A stretch of 64,000 bases of DNA, taken from contig NZ_JACGUT010000074.1 in NCBI RefSeq assembly GCF_014076845.1, positions 31,569 through 95,568 of the forward strand, given 5' to 3'. The translations under genes were made by a program, and so were the position numbers. The stretch is from Colwellia sp. MB3u-41 (lineage in GTDB: Bacteria; Pseudomonadota; Gammaproteobacteria; Enterobacterales; Alteromonadaceae). The notes under the pieces are model-generated. The model searched no databases. It was not told the origin of the DNA and worked only from the letters and a program-made list of their open reading frames with translations. Of this stretch, positions 1 through 8,534 are shown in pieces (positions within the stretch are counted from its first letter, which is position 1; every line of letters begins with the position of its first letter).

Positions 1-143
1 CAGAGATCAAATCAGCACACGCCCCCCTAACTTAAAGGATGAAAACAACCTTTTGACGAATAATAAATGAAGTCCTACCCTCCATTATTACTGGAAATAC
101 TATGATACAATTTTATTAAAACAAAAAGTGGGAAGTACATCCT

Positions 144-530
144 TTGAAAGATTGTAATCAATGTGGGAAATGTTGTATCAAATACGGCGATGGCGGCATT
201 GAAGCTTCTGCTGAAGACATTGAAATGTGGGAGATATTCAGGCCACATATTCATCAATATGTGATTAAAGACAAAATTTGGTTTAGCCCTAAGACAGGCG
301 AACAATTAACGCAATGTCCCTTCTTAGAAAAAATGCCAAACCAACTTGAATCTGAGCAAATAAAATATACTTGCAGTATTTATCTAGACCGCCCAGAAGA
401 TTGTCGTCAATATCCCAGTAATATTACTGAAATGGTAAGAGATGAATGTGAAATGATCGAAGTGATAGATTTGACTCACCCCAGAAAAGCACAATTAATC
501 CTCGACGATTTGATGAGTGACAGTCGCTAG
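144..530 (+). CDS. YkgJ-family cysteine cluster protein
   Basis: This 128-residue protein opens with a CxxCxxCC cluster (Cys4, Cys7, Cys10, Cys11) and has further cysteines in CPFLE, TCSIY and DCRQYP contexts. This is the pattern of the YkgJ / UPF0153 family, thought to bind zinc or iron; the biochemical role is unknown. The start is a TTG at 144 that places the cluster directly at the N-terminus, as in the family; I see no in-frame ATG upstream and only a purine-rich GGGAAG before it. It stands alone and ends 215 bp before the next gene. A second, shorter member of the same family lies at 24854-25162. Confidence 0.85.
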   Translation: MKDCNQCGKCCIKYGDGGIEASAEDIEMWEIFRPHIHQYVIKDKIWFSPKTGEQLTQCPFLEKMPNQLESEQIKYTCSIYLDRPEDCRQYPSNITEMVRDECEMIEVIDLTHPRKAQLILDDLMSDSR

Positions 531-745
531 TTAATAACTTTTATTAAATAATAGCGACCTAAACTATAATTTTATTAGCTTGAATAATTAATCAATTCAA
601 CTCACTTATAACGTAAGACCAATGTGATTTATTTTCTTTGGTAATGTCTTGTTACACTATTTCTCAAAGGAATAAGTACAATCCAAGGTCATTTTGGAGA
701 TGTTGAACCTACAATAAAGGATGCTTATGAAAATCTATTTAGTCT

Positions 746-1699
746 GTGATTATGTTTTATAAATACGCACTAAACTATCCAGTGCTGAGTATTACGTTAT
801 TATTGATACTTTTTACTCGCCCTGCCTCTGCAAAAAGTAATGAGGATAATACTTATTTTAACCAAAATATAGATGTGCGCTTTCAATCAAATATTTCTTC
901 AGATAAAAAAGAAATCTTACGCCAATGGATTAATCATAGTAGTGATGCGTTAACCTTAGTTTATGGTGAACTACCTGTTGACCATTTCATCACCAAAATA
1001 AAGTTCAGTAAACGAGACTCTGGTGTAGTTCCTTGGGGAGAAGTTAGCCGAAATACTATTCCTGAGGTGACACTTGTTGTGAATCCCAAAAGCACCCTCA
1101 ATGAATTAAAAGCTGATTGGACGATATATCATGAATTTAGCCACTTACTTATCCCTTATGATGCCGCTGATTCCCGTTGGTTTTCTGAAGGTCTCGCCAG
1201 TTATTATCAAAATATAATTCAAGCGCGTGCGGGTATGTTTAATGAAAGTAAAATGTGGCAAAAGCTCTATGAAGGATTTGAACGTGGCAGAAAAGACACG
1301 AAGTATAATCATCAAAAGTTAAATTACTTGAGTGATAATATTAATCAGAATCATAGTTATATGCGCGTTTATTGGAGTGGTGCCTTATATTGGCTTAAAG
1401 CTGACATTGCCCTAAGAAAGCTCAAGTCTGGTTATTCACTTGATAAGGCATTACATGAATTACACAAATGTTGCTTTGATCGCTACTTATCGGCAGGAGA
1501 AATTACCAAGCAACTCGACAAATTAACGAACAATAATATCTTCACTTCATTATTTACCGAATTTTCAAAAAGTTACATATTACCTAAATATATGGATGAT
1601 TTAAATATGTTAGGAATAGAGCAACAAGCAGGACGAGTAATATTAGGAAATAAAGCTGAAAACAGCCATATAAGGCGTGCTATTTTTACAGGAAAGTAA
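746..1699 (+). CDS. Secreted HExxH (gluzincin-like) metallopeptidase-like protein
   Basis: The 317-residue product has a signal peptide ending near residue 29 (PASA-KS). It contains HEFSH (His129, Glu130, His133) followed 14 residues later by WFSEGLASYY with Glu148. HExxH plus a downstream Glu in an E-G-x-A context is the zinc-site layout of gluzincin peptidases (M1/M61-like clan MA). I infer a periplasmic zinc peptidase; the substrate is unknown and I do not recognise a named family. The start is GTG 746 or ATG 752, two codons downstream; neither has a strong ribosome site. It converges on the membrane protein gene at 1758. Confidence 0.75.
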   Translation: MIMFYKYALNYPVLSITLLLILFTRPASAKSNEDNTYFNQNIDVRFQSNISSDKKEILRQWINHSSDALTLVYGELPVDHFITKIKFSKRDSGVVPWGEVSRNTIPEVTLVVNPKSTLNELKADWTIYHEFSHLLIPYDAADSRWFSEGLASYYQNIIQARAGMFNESKMWQKLYEGFERGRKDTKYNHQKLNYLSDNINQNHSYMRVYWSGALYWLKADIALRKLKSGYSLDKALHELHKCCFDRYLSAGEITKQLDKLTNNNIFTSLFTEFSKSYILPKYMDDLNMLGIEQQAGRVILGNKAENSHIRRAIFTGK

Positions 1700-1757
1700 G
1701 AATAAAATAGCACATCAACGTTATGCTCAAACGATTAGAAGAGCATTCATTACCATT

Positions 1758-2306
1758 TTATTCTTCTATAGCCTCTTCTATAGCAAGTTTACGTTGATAA
1801 ACGGTATAACGCATGGCATATTTTTCAGAAAAACGATAACTTATATAAGCAATAAAAATCCAGACTATGAAGTTTTCAGTATCGAATTTGTCGGACCAAT
1901 ACGTAAACCAAATGATTGCTTGTACCATGTTAGTTATTGAATCAATAATCATAACAATCAAAGTGTCAAAACTGAATAATGCAACAATATCTTGCCAACC
2001 CGTAATGCTAAACAAAAAATTAACCACTTGAGTTAATTCAATAATAAGAAAAGTTAATAACGCAATTAGCCCATAGAAACCACCGCCAAAGGTGACCCAT
2101 TTAGAGTGTAAGAATAATAATTCTTTTTTGTGTTTTCTTGAAAGAGAAGAACCTGTGTTGTTATTTTTTTTAAAGGCATCCTTAAGTTCAAAATCAGTTG
2201 ATAAATATCCTTTTTGATAAGAAAAGTAGATCATCAAAAAACTAAATACACCAACAGGTATACCGACAAATAAAATCGCTTGTAAAACATCTAAGAGGGT
2301 ATGCAC
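1758..2306 (-). CDS. Hypothetical multi-pass membrane protein
   Basis: This 182-residue protein is of unknown family. There is an N-terminal hydrophobic segment (about residues 8-28), a charged polar loop with Lys/Asn-rich sequence (about 40-62), then two or three more hydrophobic stretches (about 72-95, 105-130, 140-158) and a charged C-terminus ending in acidic repeats. The layout is an inner-membrane protein with 3-4 spans. It converges on the 746-1699 gene with a 58 bp gap, and the nested palindrome at 2374-2468 lies upstream of it. I can assign no function. Confidence 0.6.
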   Translation of the reverse strand: MHTLLDVLQAILFVGIPVGVFSFLMIYFSYQKGYLSTDFELKDAFKKNNNTGSSLSRKHKKELLFLHSKWVTFGGGFYGLIALLTFLIIELTQVVNFLFSITGWQDIVALFSFDTLIVMIIDSITNMVQAIIWFTYWSDKFDTENFIVWIFIAYISYRFSEKYAMRYTVYQRKLAIEEAIEE

Positions 2307-2373
2307 AATCGGATTAATTTTTCAGAAGAATGTATTAAAGTAAATATAGCCGATTGCTGAAGCTAAATATAGC

Positions 2374-2468
2374 CAGTTAAGTATATATACCCGTTCCACT
2401 TCAAGATGCAGATTACTGCATATTGAGGTGAAGCGGGTATATTGGCTGGTCTAATGAATACTTAACTG
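2374..2468. repeat. Nested palindromic repeat (REP/MITE-like)
   Basis: An imperfect inverted repeat with 27-nt arms spans 2385-2442; both arms begin ATATACCCG, and they differ at about five positions. Immediately outside lies a second, perfect 11-bp inverted repeat, CAGTTAAGTAT at 2374-2384 and ATACTTAACTG at 2458-2468. The element sits between the 3' end of rhlE and the start of the membrane protein gene. From memory, similar TATACCCG-type palindromes are dispersed in Colwellia and Shewanella genomes; copy number cannot be tested from this window, where I noticed no second copy. Confidence 0.7.
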
Positions 2469-2490
2469 ATGAGAGTGAAATATTTTAAAT

Positions 2491-3672
2491 TTATCTCTTA
2501 TTTTTAGGCACATAATTTAAAATAGAAACTGGCACAGCTTTTTTGACGGGGAAGCCTTCAAATTCTTTGCGTTTAATAACATGCCCTAAACGACTTTCTA
2601 TCGCACACAAGTTTCTAAAGTTATCTTTTGCGACAAATGATACCGCTTCGCCAGAAGCACCTGCGCGACCTGTTCGACCTATTCGGTGAATATAGTCATC
2701 AACTTGATCGGGTAAGTCGTAATTAACCACACGTACAAGCTCACCGATATCAAGACCACGAGAAGCAATACCAGTAGCGACAAGAAATTTAATTTTTCCC
2801 GCTTTAAAGTCATTAAGTACTTGTTCTCGCATCGCTTGCGTTCTACCACCATGGATAGATTCAGCATGGATACCGCGTTTTTCTAATTGGCTGACTAATT
2901 TAGCCGCACCATGTTTTGTTTCAATAAAAATGAGCGCTTGTTGCCATTTTTCTTCATTAATTAAATGGCTCAGTAATGCAGATTTATTACCTTTATCAAC
3001 GGTTATTAACCATTGGTCAATTTTAGGCTTTGACGCGCTATTATTGCCGATTGAGATTTCTGTCGCATTACTAAAGGTTCTCTTTGATAACAAGCGAACA
3101 TCATCAGAAATAGTCGCTGAAAATAATAGATTTTGACGCTCAAGCGGTAAACGTTCAATAATTTTATTAATATCTTCAATAAAACCCATATCAAGCATTC
3201 TGTCGGCTTCATCTAAAACAAGGACTTCGAGTTCATCAAAATGCAAAGCACGTTGATGCGCCATATCAAGTAATCGACCTGGGGTTGCAACAACAATATC
3301 GACCCCCCAAATGAGCTTTTGCCTTTGCGGCTCAATATCAGTACCGCCATACATGGCCATTGAACTAAGGTTTAGATGTTTACCGTAATCACGAATACTT
3401 TGTTCTACTTGCACCGCGAGCTCACGCGTTGGCGTAAGAATAAGTGCTCGAATGCGTTTACCACGTAATTTTCGATCGGTATTAAGTTTTTCAAGAATGG
3501 GTAAAACAAAACTCGCCGTTTTACCGGTCCCCGTTTGCGCGGCAGCAACAAGATTTTTACCTGATAAAACAACGGGTATTGCTTTTTTCTGAATAGCCGT
3601 TGGCTCGCTATAATTCAATTCAGCAAGCGCTTTTAAAAGGGGGTCACTTAATCCCAATGTCGAAAATGGCAT
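2491..3672 (-). CDS. rhlE: DEAD-box ATP-dependent RNA helicase, RhlE-like
   Basis: This 393-residue cytoplasmic RNA helicase carries all core motifs in order: Q motif near residues 22-28, AQTGTGKT (45-52), PTRELA (81-86), DEAD (154-157), SAT (185-187) and HRIGRTGR near 330. Such enzymes unwind structured RNA in ribosome assembly and mRNA decay and matter for cold growth. The C-terminal extension is short and lacks the long basic tail of DeaD or SrmB, which points to the RhlE group. AAGGA precedes the ATG. It starts 4 bp after the yehS-like gene ends, so the two are almost certainly co-transcribed. Confidence 0.92.
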   Translation of the reverse strand: MPFSTLGLSDPLLKALAELNYSEPTAIQKKAIPVVLSGKNLVAAAQTGTGKTASFVLPILEKLNTDRKLRGKRIRALILTPTRELAVQVEQSIRDYGKHLNLSSMAMYGGTDIEPQRQKLIWGVDIVVATPGRLLDMAHQRALHFDELEVLVLDEADRMLDMGFIEDINKIIERLPLERQNLLFSATISDDVRLLSKRTFSNATEISIGNNSASKPKIDQWLITVDKGNKSALLSHLINEEKWQQALIFIETKHGAAKLVSQLEKRGIHAESIHGGRTQAMREQVLNDFKAGKIKFLVATGIASRGLDIGELVRVVNYDLPDQVDDYIHRIGRTGRAGASGEAVSFVAKDNFRNLCAIESRLGHVIKRKEFEGFPVKKAVPVSILNYVPKNKR

Positions 3673-3676
3673 GATA

Positions 3677-4135
3677 CTATCCTTGAAGTTTAATTTTCAA
3701 ACCTTTGATAAAGGTCGACAAAACTTCATCACTACACTCTCTATAGTGCTTATTATTGATACTTCGAAAGAATGCACTTAATTCATATTTGGTTAGACTC
3801 AACTCAGCTAATTCAAGCGTATCAATTACGTCATCAGCTTGTAAAGAAAAGGCTATTTTCAATTTATTAAAAATGGCGTTATTCGTTAAATCATTTTCAG
3901 GCACTGCTTGTGGACCTTCTTTTGCCCCTCTTTTCTCGACAATTAAACCGTTAAGGAAACTAGCAAATTCCACATCAAGTAATTCAATGTAAGCAGCATC
4001 ATCTTTTTCTTTAAAAAAACAAACCAATTTATCTGCAGTTATGTCACACGCATTTAATTTAAATACTGCGCGTGTTTTTTCGTCATCAAAACCAAGTAAA
4101 GTACTTAAGCGACGAAGAATGTCATTGTTTATCAT
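3677..4135 (-). CDS. yehS: DUF1456 / YehS-family protein
   Basis: The product is 152 residues when started at ATG 4135, which gives the family N-terminus MINNDILRRL; a longer reading frame opens at 4210 but its extra 25 residues are hydrophobic and not family-like. Two DUF1456 repeats are visible, each a helical block around an NNxIL/NNxIF motif (residues 2-6 and about 86-90), matching the usual ~156-residue length. The function of YehS is unknown. It is the first gene of a likely two-gene operon with the RhlE-type helicase just downstream, which hints at an RNA-related or cold-related role (inference). Confidence 0.85.
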   Translation of the reverse strand: MINNDILRRLSTLLGFDDEKTRAVFKLNACDITADKLVCFFKEKDDAAYIELLDVEFASFLNGLIVEKRGAKEGPQAVPENDLTNNAIFNKLKIAFSLQADDVIDTLELAELSLTKYELSAFFRSINNKHYRECSDEVLSTFIKGLKIKLQG

Positions 4136-4274
4136 GTATAAGCCTAGAAGTCGTAGTAGGAGTGAATATAACATAGCGTCATATTCAAAAAGATAGAGAG
4201 TATAGCGCACTCGTTTTGAATTCTGCCTAACTCATTTATTTATATATCGTCATAAAGTGACTTAACCAAAGACT

Positions 4275-4300
4275 TAAAAGCGTCATTAAAGACGCTTTTA
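4275..4300 (-). terminator. Probable rho-independent terminator after ybiT
   Basis: Perfect 10-bp stem TAAAAGCGTC / GACGCTTTTA with a 6-nt loop, 26 bp downstream of the ybiT stop codon. The stem is A/T-flanked so it gives a short U-run in the ybiT direction; it could also act on transcripts coming from the other strand. Confidence 0.65.
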
Positions 4301-4326
4301 AACTTCAATTAAGCCAATAAAAAAGA

Positions 4327-5931
4327 CTAAGCTCTTTTTTGTGCCTGCATTTGGCTATCTAGGTATTCGTCTAAAGAACCTTGGAAATCAACAAGCTTTT
4401 TATCTTTAATATCGATAATACGGGTTGCCAAGCTTGAAACGAACTCACGGTCATGGCTAACAAAGATTAACGTACCTTCAAAGTCTTTCAGTGCATTGTT
4501 CAATGCATCTATCGCTTCAATATCCATGTGGTTAGTCGGCTCATCCATGATTAATACATTGATATCAGCCATCATTAAGCGACCAAATAACAAGCGATTC
4601 TTTTCACCACCTGAACAGTTACGTGCTTTTTTGTTTGCATCGTCATCAGTAAATAACATACGTCCTAACATGCCACGAACACTTAAATCGTTATGACAAG
4701 GTCTGCGCCATTGCGACATCCATTCCATGAGGGTTAAGTCATTATCAAAAAATGAACCACTATCTTGTGGGCAATAACCCACAGAAGCATTTTCAGACCA
4801 CTTAACAACACCTTTAGTTTGCGTTAACTCGCTCATTAAACAGCGTAGCAATGTTGTTTTACCAACACCGTTTTCACCGATAATGGCTAATTTAGCACCC
4901 GCTTCAAGTAATAAGTCACCTTTTTCAAATAATACTTCACCATCAAAACCATGACTTAGATTTTCAAGTTCTAATGCTTGACGGTGCATTTTCTTGCCTG
5001 GAGCAAAAGCAATTTTAGGTGTGATACGACTGGACGATTTAACATCATCAAGTTTAATTTTATCCATTTTTTTGGCACGAGAACTTGCTTGCTTCGCTTT
5101 TGAAGCATTTGCACCAAAACGGTTAACAAAATCTTGTAGCTCAGCAATTTCAGCAACTTTTTTGTCATTACCCGCTAATAACTGTTCACGTAACAAGCCC
5201 GACTGCTCTAAGAAAAACTCGTAATTACCCGGATAAACACGTAATTCACCGTAATCAATGTCAGCCATATGCGTACAAACAGAATTAAGAAAATGTCTAT
5301 CATGCGAAATAATGATCATGGTGCATTTACGCTTGTTTAATTCTGTTTCTAACCAACTGATAGTATGAATATCCAAGTTGTTGGTAGGCTCATCGAGTAA
5401 TAAAATATCAGGGTTGGCAAACAAGGCTTGTGCAAGAAGTACACGAAGCTTCCAACCTGGCGCAACTTGTTGCATTGAACCGTAATGAAAAGATTCTTCA
5501 ATGCCTGCTTCTAATAAAATTTCACCCGCGCGACTTTCAGCGGTGTAACCATCCATTTCAGCAAATTCGCTTTCTAAGTCACCAACACGCATGCCGTCAG
5601 CTTCACTCATTTCAGCTTGTGCGTAAATAGCATCTCTTTCTTGCTTTACTTTCCATAAAGGCATATCACCCATGATCACAGTATCAATAACATTGTGTTG
5701 TTCAAAGGCAAATTGATCTTGTCCCAAAGTACTGACTTTGTTGCCCGTACTGACCGATACATTGCCAGAGCTTGGCACTAAATCGCCACTCAGTATCTTC
5801 ATAAATGTAGACTTGCCACAACCATTTGCGCCGATCAAACCGTAGCGGTGACCATTGCCAAATTTTGCCGAGATGTTTTCAAACAAAGGCTCTGCGCCAA
5901 ATTGCATTGTAATGTTAGATGTAGTGATCAA
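4327..5931 (-). CDS. ybiT: ABC-F family ATPase YbiT
   Basis: This 534-residue soluble protein has two ABC nucleotide-binding domains and no membrane segment. Walker A sequences are GANGCGKST (about 34-42) and GENGVGKTT; Walker B plus switch are [11 protein letters not shown] and [11 protein letters not shown]. The inter-domain linker (about 245-310) is rich in Lys/Ala as in ribosome-binding ABC-F proteins. Sequence and length follow E. coli YbiT closely, including the N-terminal TMQFG.PLFENIS and the WSENA..GY..QD segment. ABC-F proteins act on ribosomes at the E site; the specific task of YbiT is not settled. It is a single gene with its own terminator. Confidence 0.93.
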   Translation of the reverse strand: MITTSNITMQFGAEPLFENISAKFGNGHRYGLIGANGCGKSTFMKILSGDLVPSSGNVSVSTGNKVSTLGQDQFAFEQHNVIDTVIMGDMPLWKVKQERDAIYAQAEMSEADGMRVGDLESEFAEMDGYTAESRAGEILLEAGIEESFHYGSMQQVAPGWKLRVLLAQALFANPDILLLDEPTNNLDIHTISWLETELNKRKCTMIIISHDRHFLNSVCTHMADIDYGELRVYPGNYEFFLEQSGLLREQLLAGNDKKVAEIAELQDFVNRFGANASKAKQASSRAKKMDKIKLDDVKSSSRITPKIAFAPGKKMHRQALELENLSHGFDGEVLFEKGDLLLEAGAKLAIIGENGVGKTTLLRCLMSELTQTKGVVKWSENASVGYCPQDSGSFFDNDLTLMEWMSQWRRPCHNDLSVRGMLGRMLFTDDDANKKARNCSGGEKNRLLFGRLMMADINVLIMDEPTNHMDIEAIDALNNALKDFEGTLIFVSHDREFVSSLATRIIDIKDKKLVDFQGSLDEYLDSQMQAQKRA

Positions 5932-6239
5932 AGATAAATTCCTAAATAGTGCTAACTAAAATGATTAACCAGCAACGGTAAAGATAGCAAAAATAGAAAC
6001 ATATTTAAGACCATCAAAATAAAGTGCCGCATTATACAGTAAAAACTCTATTTTCTCTACTTAATCCTCAATATTATTGGTTGTTTTTTCACCAGTAGCA
6101 GCACAGAAGTGATTGGTGCTTGATATTTTATTAAATAAAAATAATCAAAGCTTGTTAATCGCCTTGGGTATTTCCTTGCAAAACCCTATTTGCTCTAGTA
6201 TTTTGTTCGCACAATAAAAATAATATATGCGGATATTTC
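5932..6239. other. Intergenic region, divergent promoters
   Basis: This 308-bp A/T-rich gap separates ybiT (leftward) from the CheX-receiver gene (rightward). It must hold both promoters, but I see no distinct operator, RNA gene or coding remnant. Confidence 0.4.
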
Positions 6240-7184
6240 ATGTCTATTGATACAATTTACAAAGTCACCCTACACCCTTTCATTAATGAATCTATTGCTA
6301 GCTTAAAATCGATGACCAGTTTATCGGGTAATGCAGGCGACGCCTTTATGGATAAAGTTGAAGACTTTCGTTTTAAAGGTTATGCCGTTTGTTCTGATAT
6401 TACCGGCTGTTTAGATGGGGTAATAATGATGCATCATTATCCAGAAACTGCAGTGGCTATTGGTAATTCTGTTTGTCAAAATATGTTTGATGAAGCCTAT
6501 GATTACACAGAAATAAATGAAGAATTGAGTCATGCTTTAGCAGAATGGGGCAATACTATTGTAGGTCGTGCTACCGACTTACTGAGTCGAAATAACTTAC
6601 AGTTTGATTTTTCTAGCCCCTATTTTATTCATGATTTTAAAGATATGGAAAAATACCTCGAAGGTGTTAAAGAAATAGTCACTGTGCCAATTACCGTTGA
6701 AGGCGTTGGTCGCTATTATTTTAATTTATTGGTACGTAATGTTAACTTCCAAACAAACAATGTTGAAAGAGAGCAAAGTGCGGGTATTGCTAATCCACAC
6801 AACACACCTTTACCCCAAGACAGTAAAATATTACTTGTTGACGATAGCGCGATGATAAGAAAAGCATTAAAGCGCTTTTTAGCTGGTTTAGGCTATGAAA
6901 ATGTCATTGAAGCTGATGATGGTAGTACTGCGGTAGAAGCTGTAAAAAACGAAGCCCCTGACTTTCTTTTCATGGACGTCGTTATGACGCAAATGAACGG
7001 CAACGAAGCATTAAAAGTTATCCGAGCAAGTGGTTCAAATGTGCCGGTTGTTATGTTGTCATCAGTCACTGATAAAGCACTTGTCGATGAATGCCAACAA
7101 AGTGGTGTGTCGGGGTTCATTTTCAAGCCGATTCAAGCCAATAATGGCGCAAAAATAATCAAAGATTATTTAAAAATAGCTTAA
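6240..7184 (+). CDS. CheX-like domain fused to a response-regulator receiver domain
   Basis: The 314-residue protein has an N-terminal CheX/CheC-like domain (about 5-170) with the phosphatase-type signature E-x2-N-x3-G (Glu102, Asn105, Gly109 in AEWGNTIVG). A linker follows (172-193), then a full receiver domain (195-314) with the acidic pair Asp201/Asp202, phospho-acceptor Asp246 in LFMDVVM, a Ser pair near 273 and Lys near 297 in FKP. CheX family proteins dephosphorylate CheY-P. The fusion could be a self-regulated receiver or a phosphate sink for chemotaxis or another two-component pathway; no other chemotaxis gene is nearby. A hairpin terminator follows at 7207. Confidence 0.85.
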   Translation: MSIDTIYKVTLHPFINESIASLKSMTSLSGNAGDAFMDKVEDFRFKGYAVCSDITGCLDGVIMMHHYPETAVAIGNSVCQNMFDEAYDYTEINEELSHALAEWGNTIVGRATDLLSRNNLQFDFSSPYFIHDFKDMEKYLEGVKEIVTVPITVEGVGRYYFNLLVRNVNFQTNNVEREQSAGIANPHNTPLPQDSKILLVDDSAMIRKALKRFLAGLGYENVIEADDGSTAVEAVKNEAPDFLFMDVVMTQMNGNEALKVIRASGSNVPVVMLSSVTDKALVDECQQSGVSGFIFKPIQANNGAKIIKDYLKIA

Positions 7185-7206
7185 GCCAGCCAACAAGTCT
7201 TTTAAA

Positions 7207-7240
7207 AAAGCACTTACTTTATTAATAAGGTAAGTGCTTT
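7207..7240 (+). terminator. Rho-independent terminator
   Basis: Perfect 11-bp stem AAAGCACTTAC / GTAAGTGCTTT with a 12-nt A/T loop, 22 bp after the stop of the CheX-receiver gene, followed by an A/T-rich run. Confidence 0.65.
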
Positions 7241-7287
7241 AAAAATATTGAGCCTTATTAAGGTATTAACAAGGACGCTTATAAAAA

Positions 7288-7599
7288 ATGAAGGATAATA
7301 CTGTTTCAACTGGTTTCGTTTATATAATGACCCACTCTTTTTTTTCAGATGTCATAAGAATAGGTTGCACCTCTGAGGACCCTATGGAATATGCGCAAGC
7401 ACTTTCAAAAAATTCACCCGGTGATTATTCTCTGGTCTATTCTTTAGCATGTAGTGAGCCGTGCGAAGTCAAAAAACAAATTCGCACGTATTTAAATGCA
7501 AAAAAATACGTAAATGAGTTTTATCAAGTACCTGCAGAAGTAGCAGTAAAGTTACTACAAAGGGAAACATTAAGAATCCCCCTTTTGAATAAAAATTAG
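7288..7599 (+). CDS. Small GIY-YIG / T5orf172-like protein
   Basis: This 103-residue protein has the pattern GFVYIM...IRIGCTSEDPMEYAQALSKNSPGDYSL, which matches the N-terminal half of the T5orf172 / MUG113 branch of the GIY-YIG superfamily (VYIM in place of GIY, then IG.T..P..R...L). The usual catalytic Arg and Glu of GIY-YIG nucleases are not clearly present, so nuclease activity is uncertain. The start at ATG 7288 follows AAGGA. It is monocistronic and lies between a terminator and the broken PEP-CTERM gene. Confidence 0.65.
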   Translation: MKDNTVSTGFVYIMTHSFFSDVIRIGCTSEDPMEYAQALSKNSPGDYSLVYSLACSEPCEVKKQIRTYLNAKKYVNEFYQVPAEVAVKLLQRETLRIPLLNKN

Positions 7600-7728
7600 A
7601 CCCTCTTACCTAAAAATAGTTGCTCTTGATAGTAAGTACCTAAAATGGACAGTTTAGCCATATTTTCGATTGCTATCGTTACGTATGATTGCAAAAATCA
7701 AAAAAAATAAAATAAGTACTCACTCTCT

Positions 7729-8451
7729 ATGCCTAAATTTATACAGAACATTTTATTGTCTGTTTCCTTAATCAGCTTAAGTGCCTTTACACATGCATCA
7801 TTAATTACTAACGGAAGTTTTGAACAACTTACCTTTGCTAACACGACAACTTCAACGGGTTTAGTTTCTCATATTGACTTACAAGCATTTAAAAACAAAA
7901 CAAGTGCTTGGGATGTTTTTTCAACGTTACCTGGCTGGAAAACGTCATAGGGTAATGGCATAGAATTACAACAAAATGTTGTTACAGGCTCTCAAAACGG
8001 CTTATACCATGTTGAATTAGATTCTCATCAACGTGGTTCATCTAACGCTGTAATGACACAAACACTAAATTCATTGACGATTGATGCAGACTATTTATTA
8101 GAGTTCTGTTACAAACCAAGAACCAATAATAGTAACGATAACGGAATTAATGTTTTTTGGTATGATGCAAACGTTGACTTTGATTTAGGAATGACAGCAG
8201 CTTTAATTGCTAACAGCACAAGAAACTTAACGCCAAACTGGGCTTTGCAGTCAGTTTCATTTACTGCTCAAGCACAATCAATGAATTTAAGTTTCGCATC
8301 ATTTGGTACACAGAACACTTTAGGGGGGTTAGTCGATAATGTTTCTTTAGCCCAGGTAACCTCGGTTCCCGAGCCGTCAATGTTTATCTTGTTTTTAATC
8401 GCACTAACGTTGTTATTTGTTCGTCAGCGAAAACTCGCCAAACAAGCGTAA
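7729..8451 (+). pseudogene. PEP-CTERM sorting protein interrupted by an in-frame TAG
   Basis: One continuous reading frame of 241 codons is broken only by TAG at 7948-7950. Before the stop: a signal peptide (residues 1-24, ending HAS) and a SLITNGSFE start typical of the DUF642-like/PEP-CTERM secreted proteins. After the stop, in the same frame: GNGIELQQNVV, a beta-rich domain, then the C-terminal tripartite signal VPEPSM - hydrophobic span (about 16 residues) - RQRKLAKQA. PEP-CTERM proteins are exported and handled by exosortase, usually with exopolysaccharide. No exosortase gene is in the window. The stop looks like a recent single-base change, suppression or a sequencing error. Confidence 0.85.
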
Positions 8452-8462
8452 TTCAAGCTTTA

Positions 8463-8517
8463 TAACTTTCTCAGTTAATAACAAGTAGCCCCCTTTTCCT
8501 AATGGCTGAGAAAGTTA
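8463..8517. repeat. 12-bp inverted repeat between convergent genes
   Basis: Perfect inverted repeat TAACTTTCTCAG (8463-8474) and CTGAGAAAGTTA (8506-8517) with a 31-nt loop. It sits between the convergent ends of the PEP-CTERM gene and the HTH-HDOD gene and may serve as a bidirectional transcription stop, though the loop is long and there is no strong T-run. Confidence 0.5.
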
Positions 8518-8534
8518 CCTTTTCAAACGTTATA

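Noticed and set aside
3677..4210. Long 177-residue form of the YehS-like protein
   Set aside because: The extra 25 N-terminal residues are hydrophobic and not part of the family; ATG 4135 gives the expected N-terminus and length.
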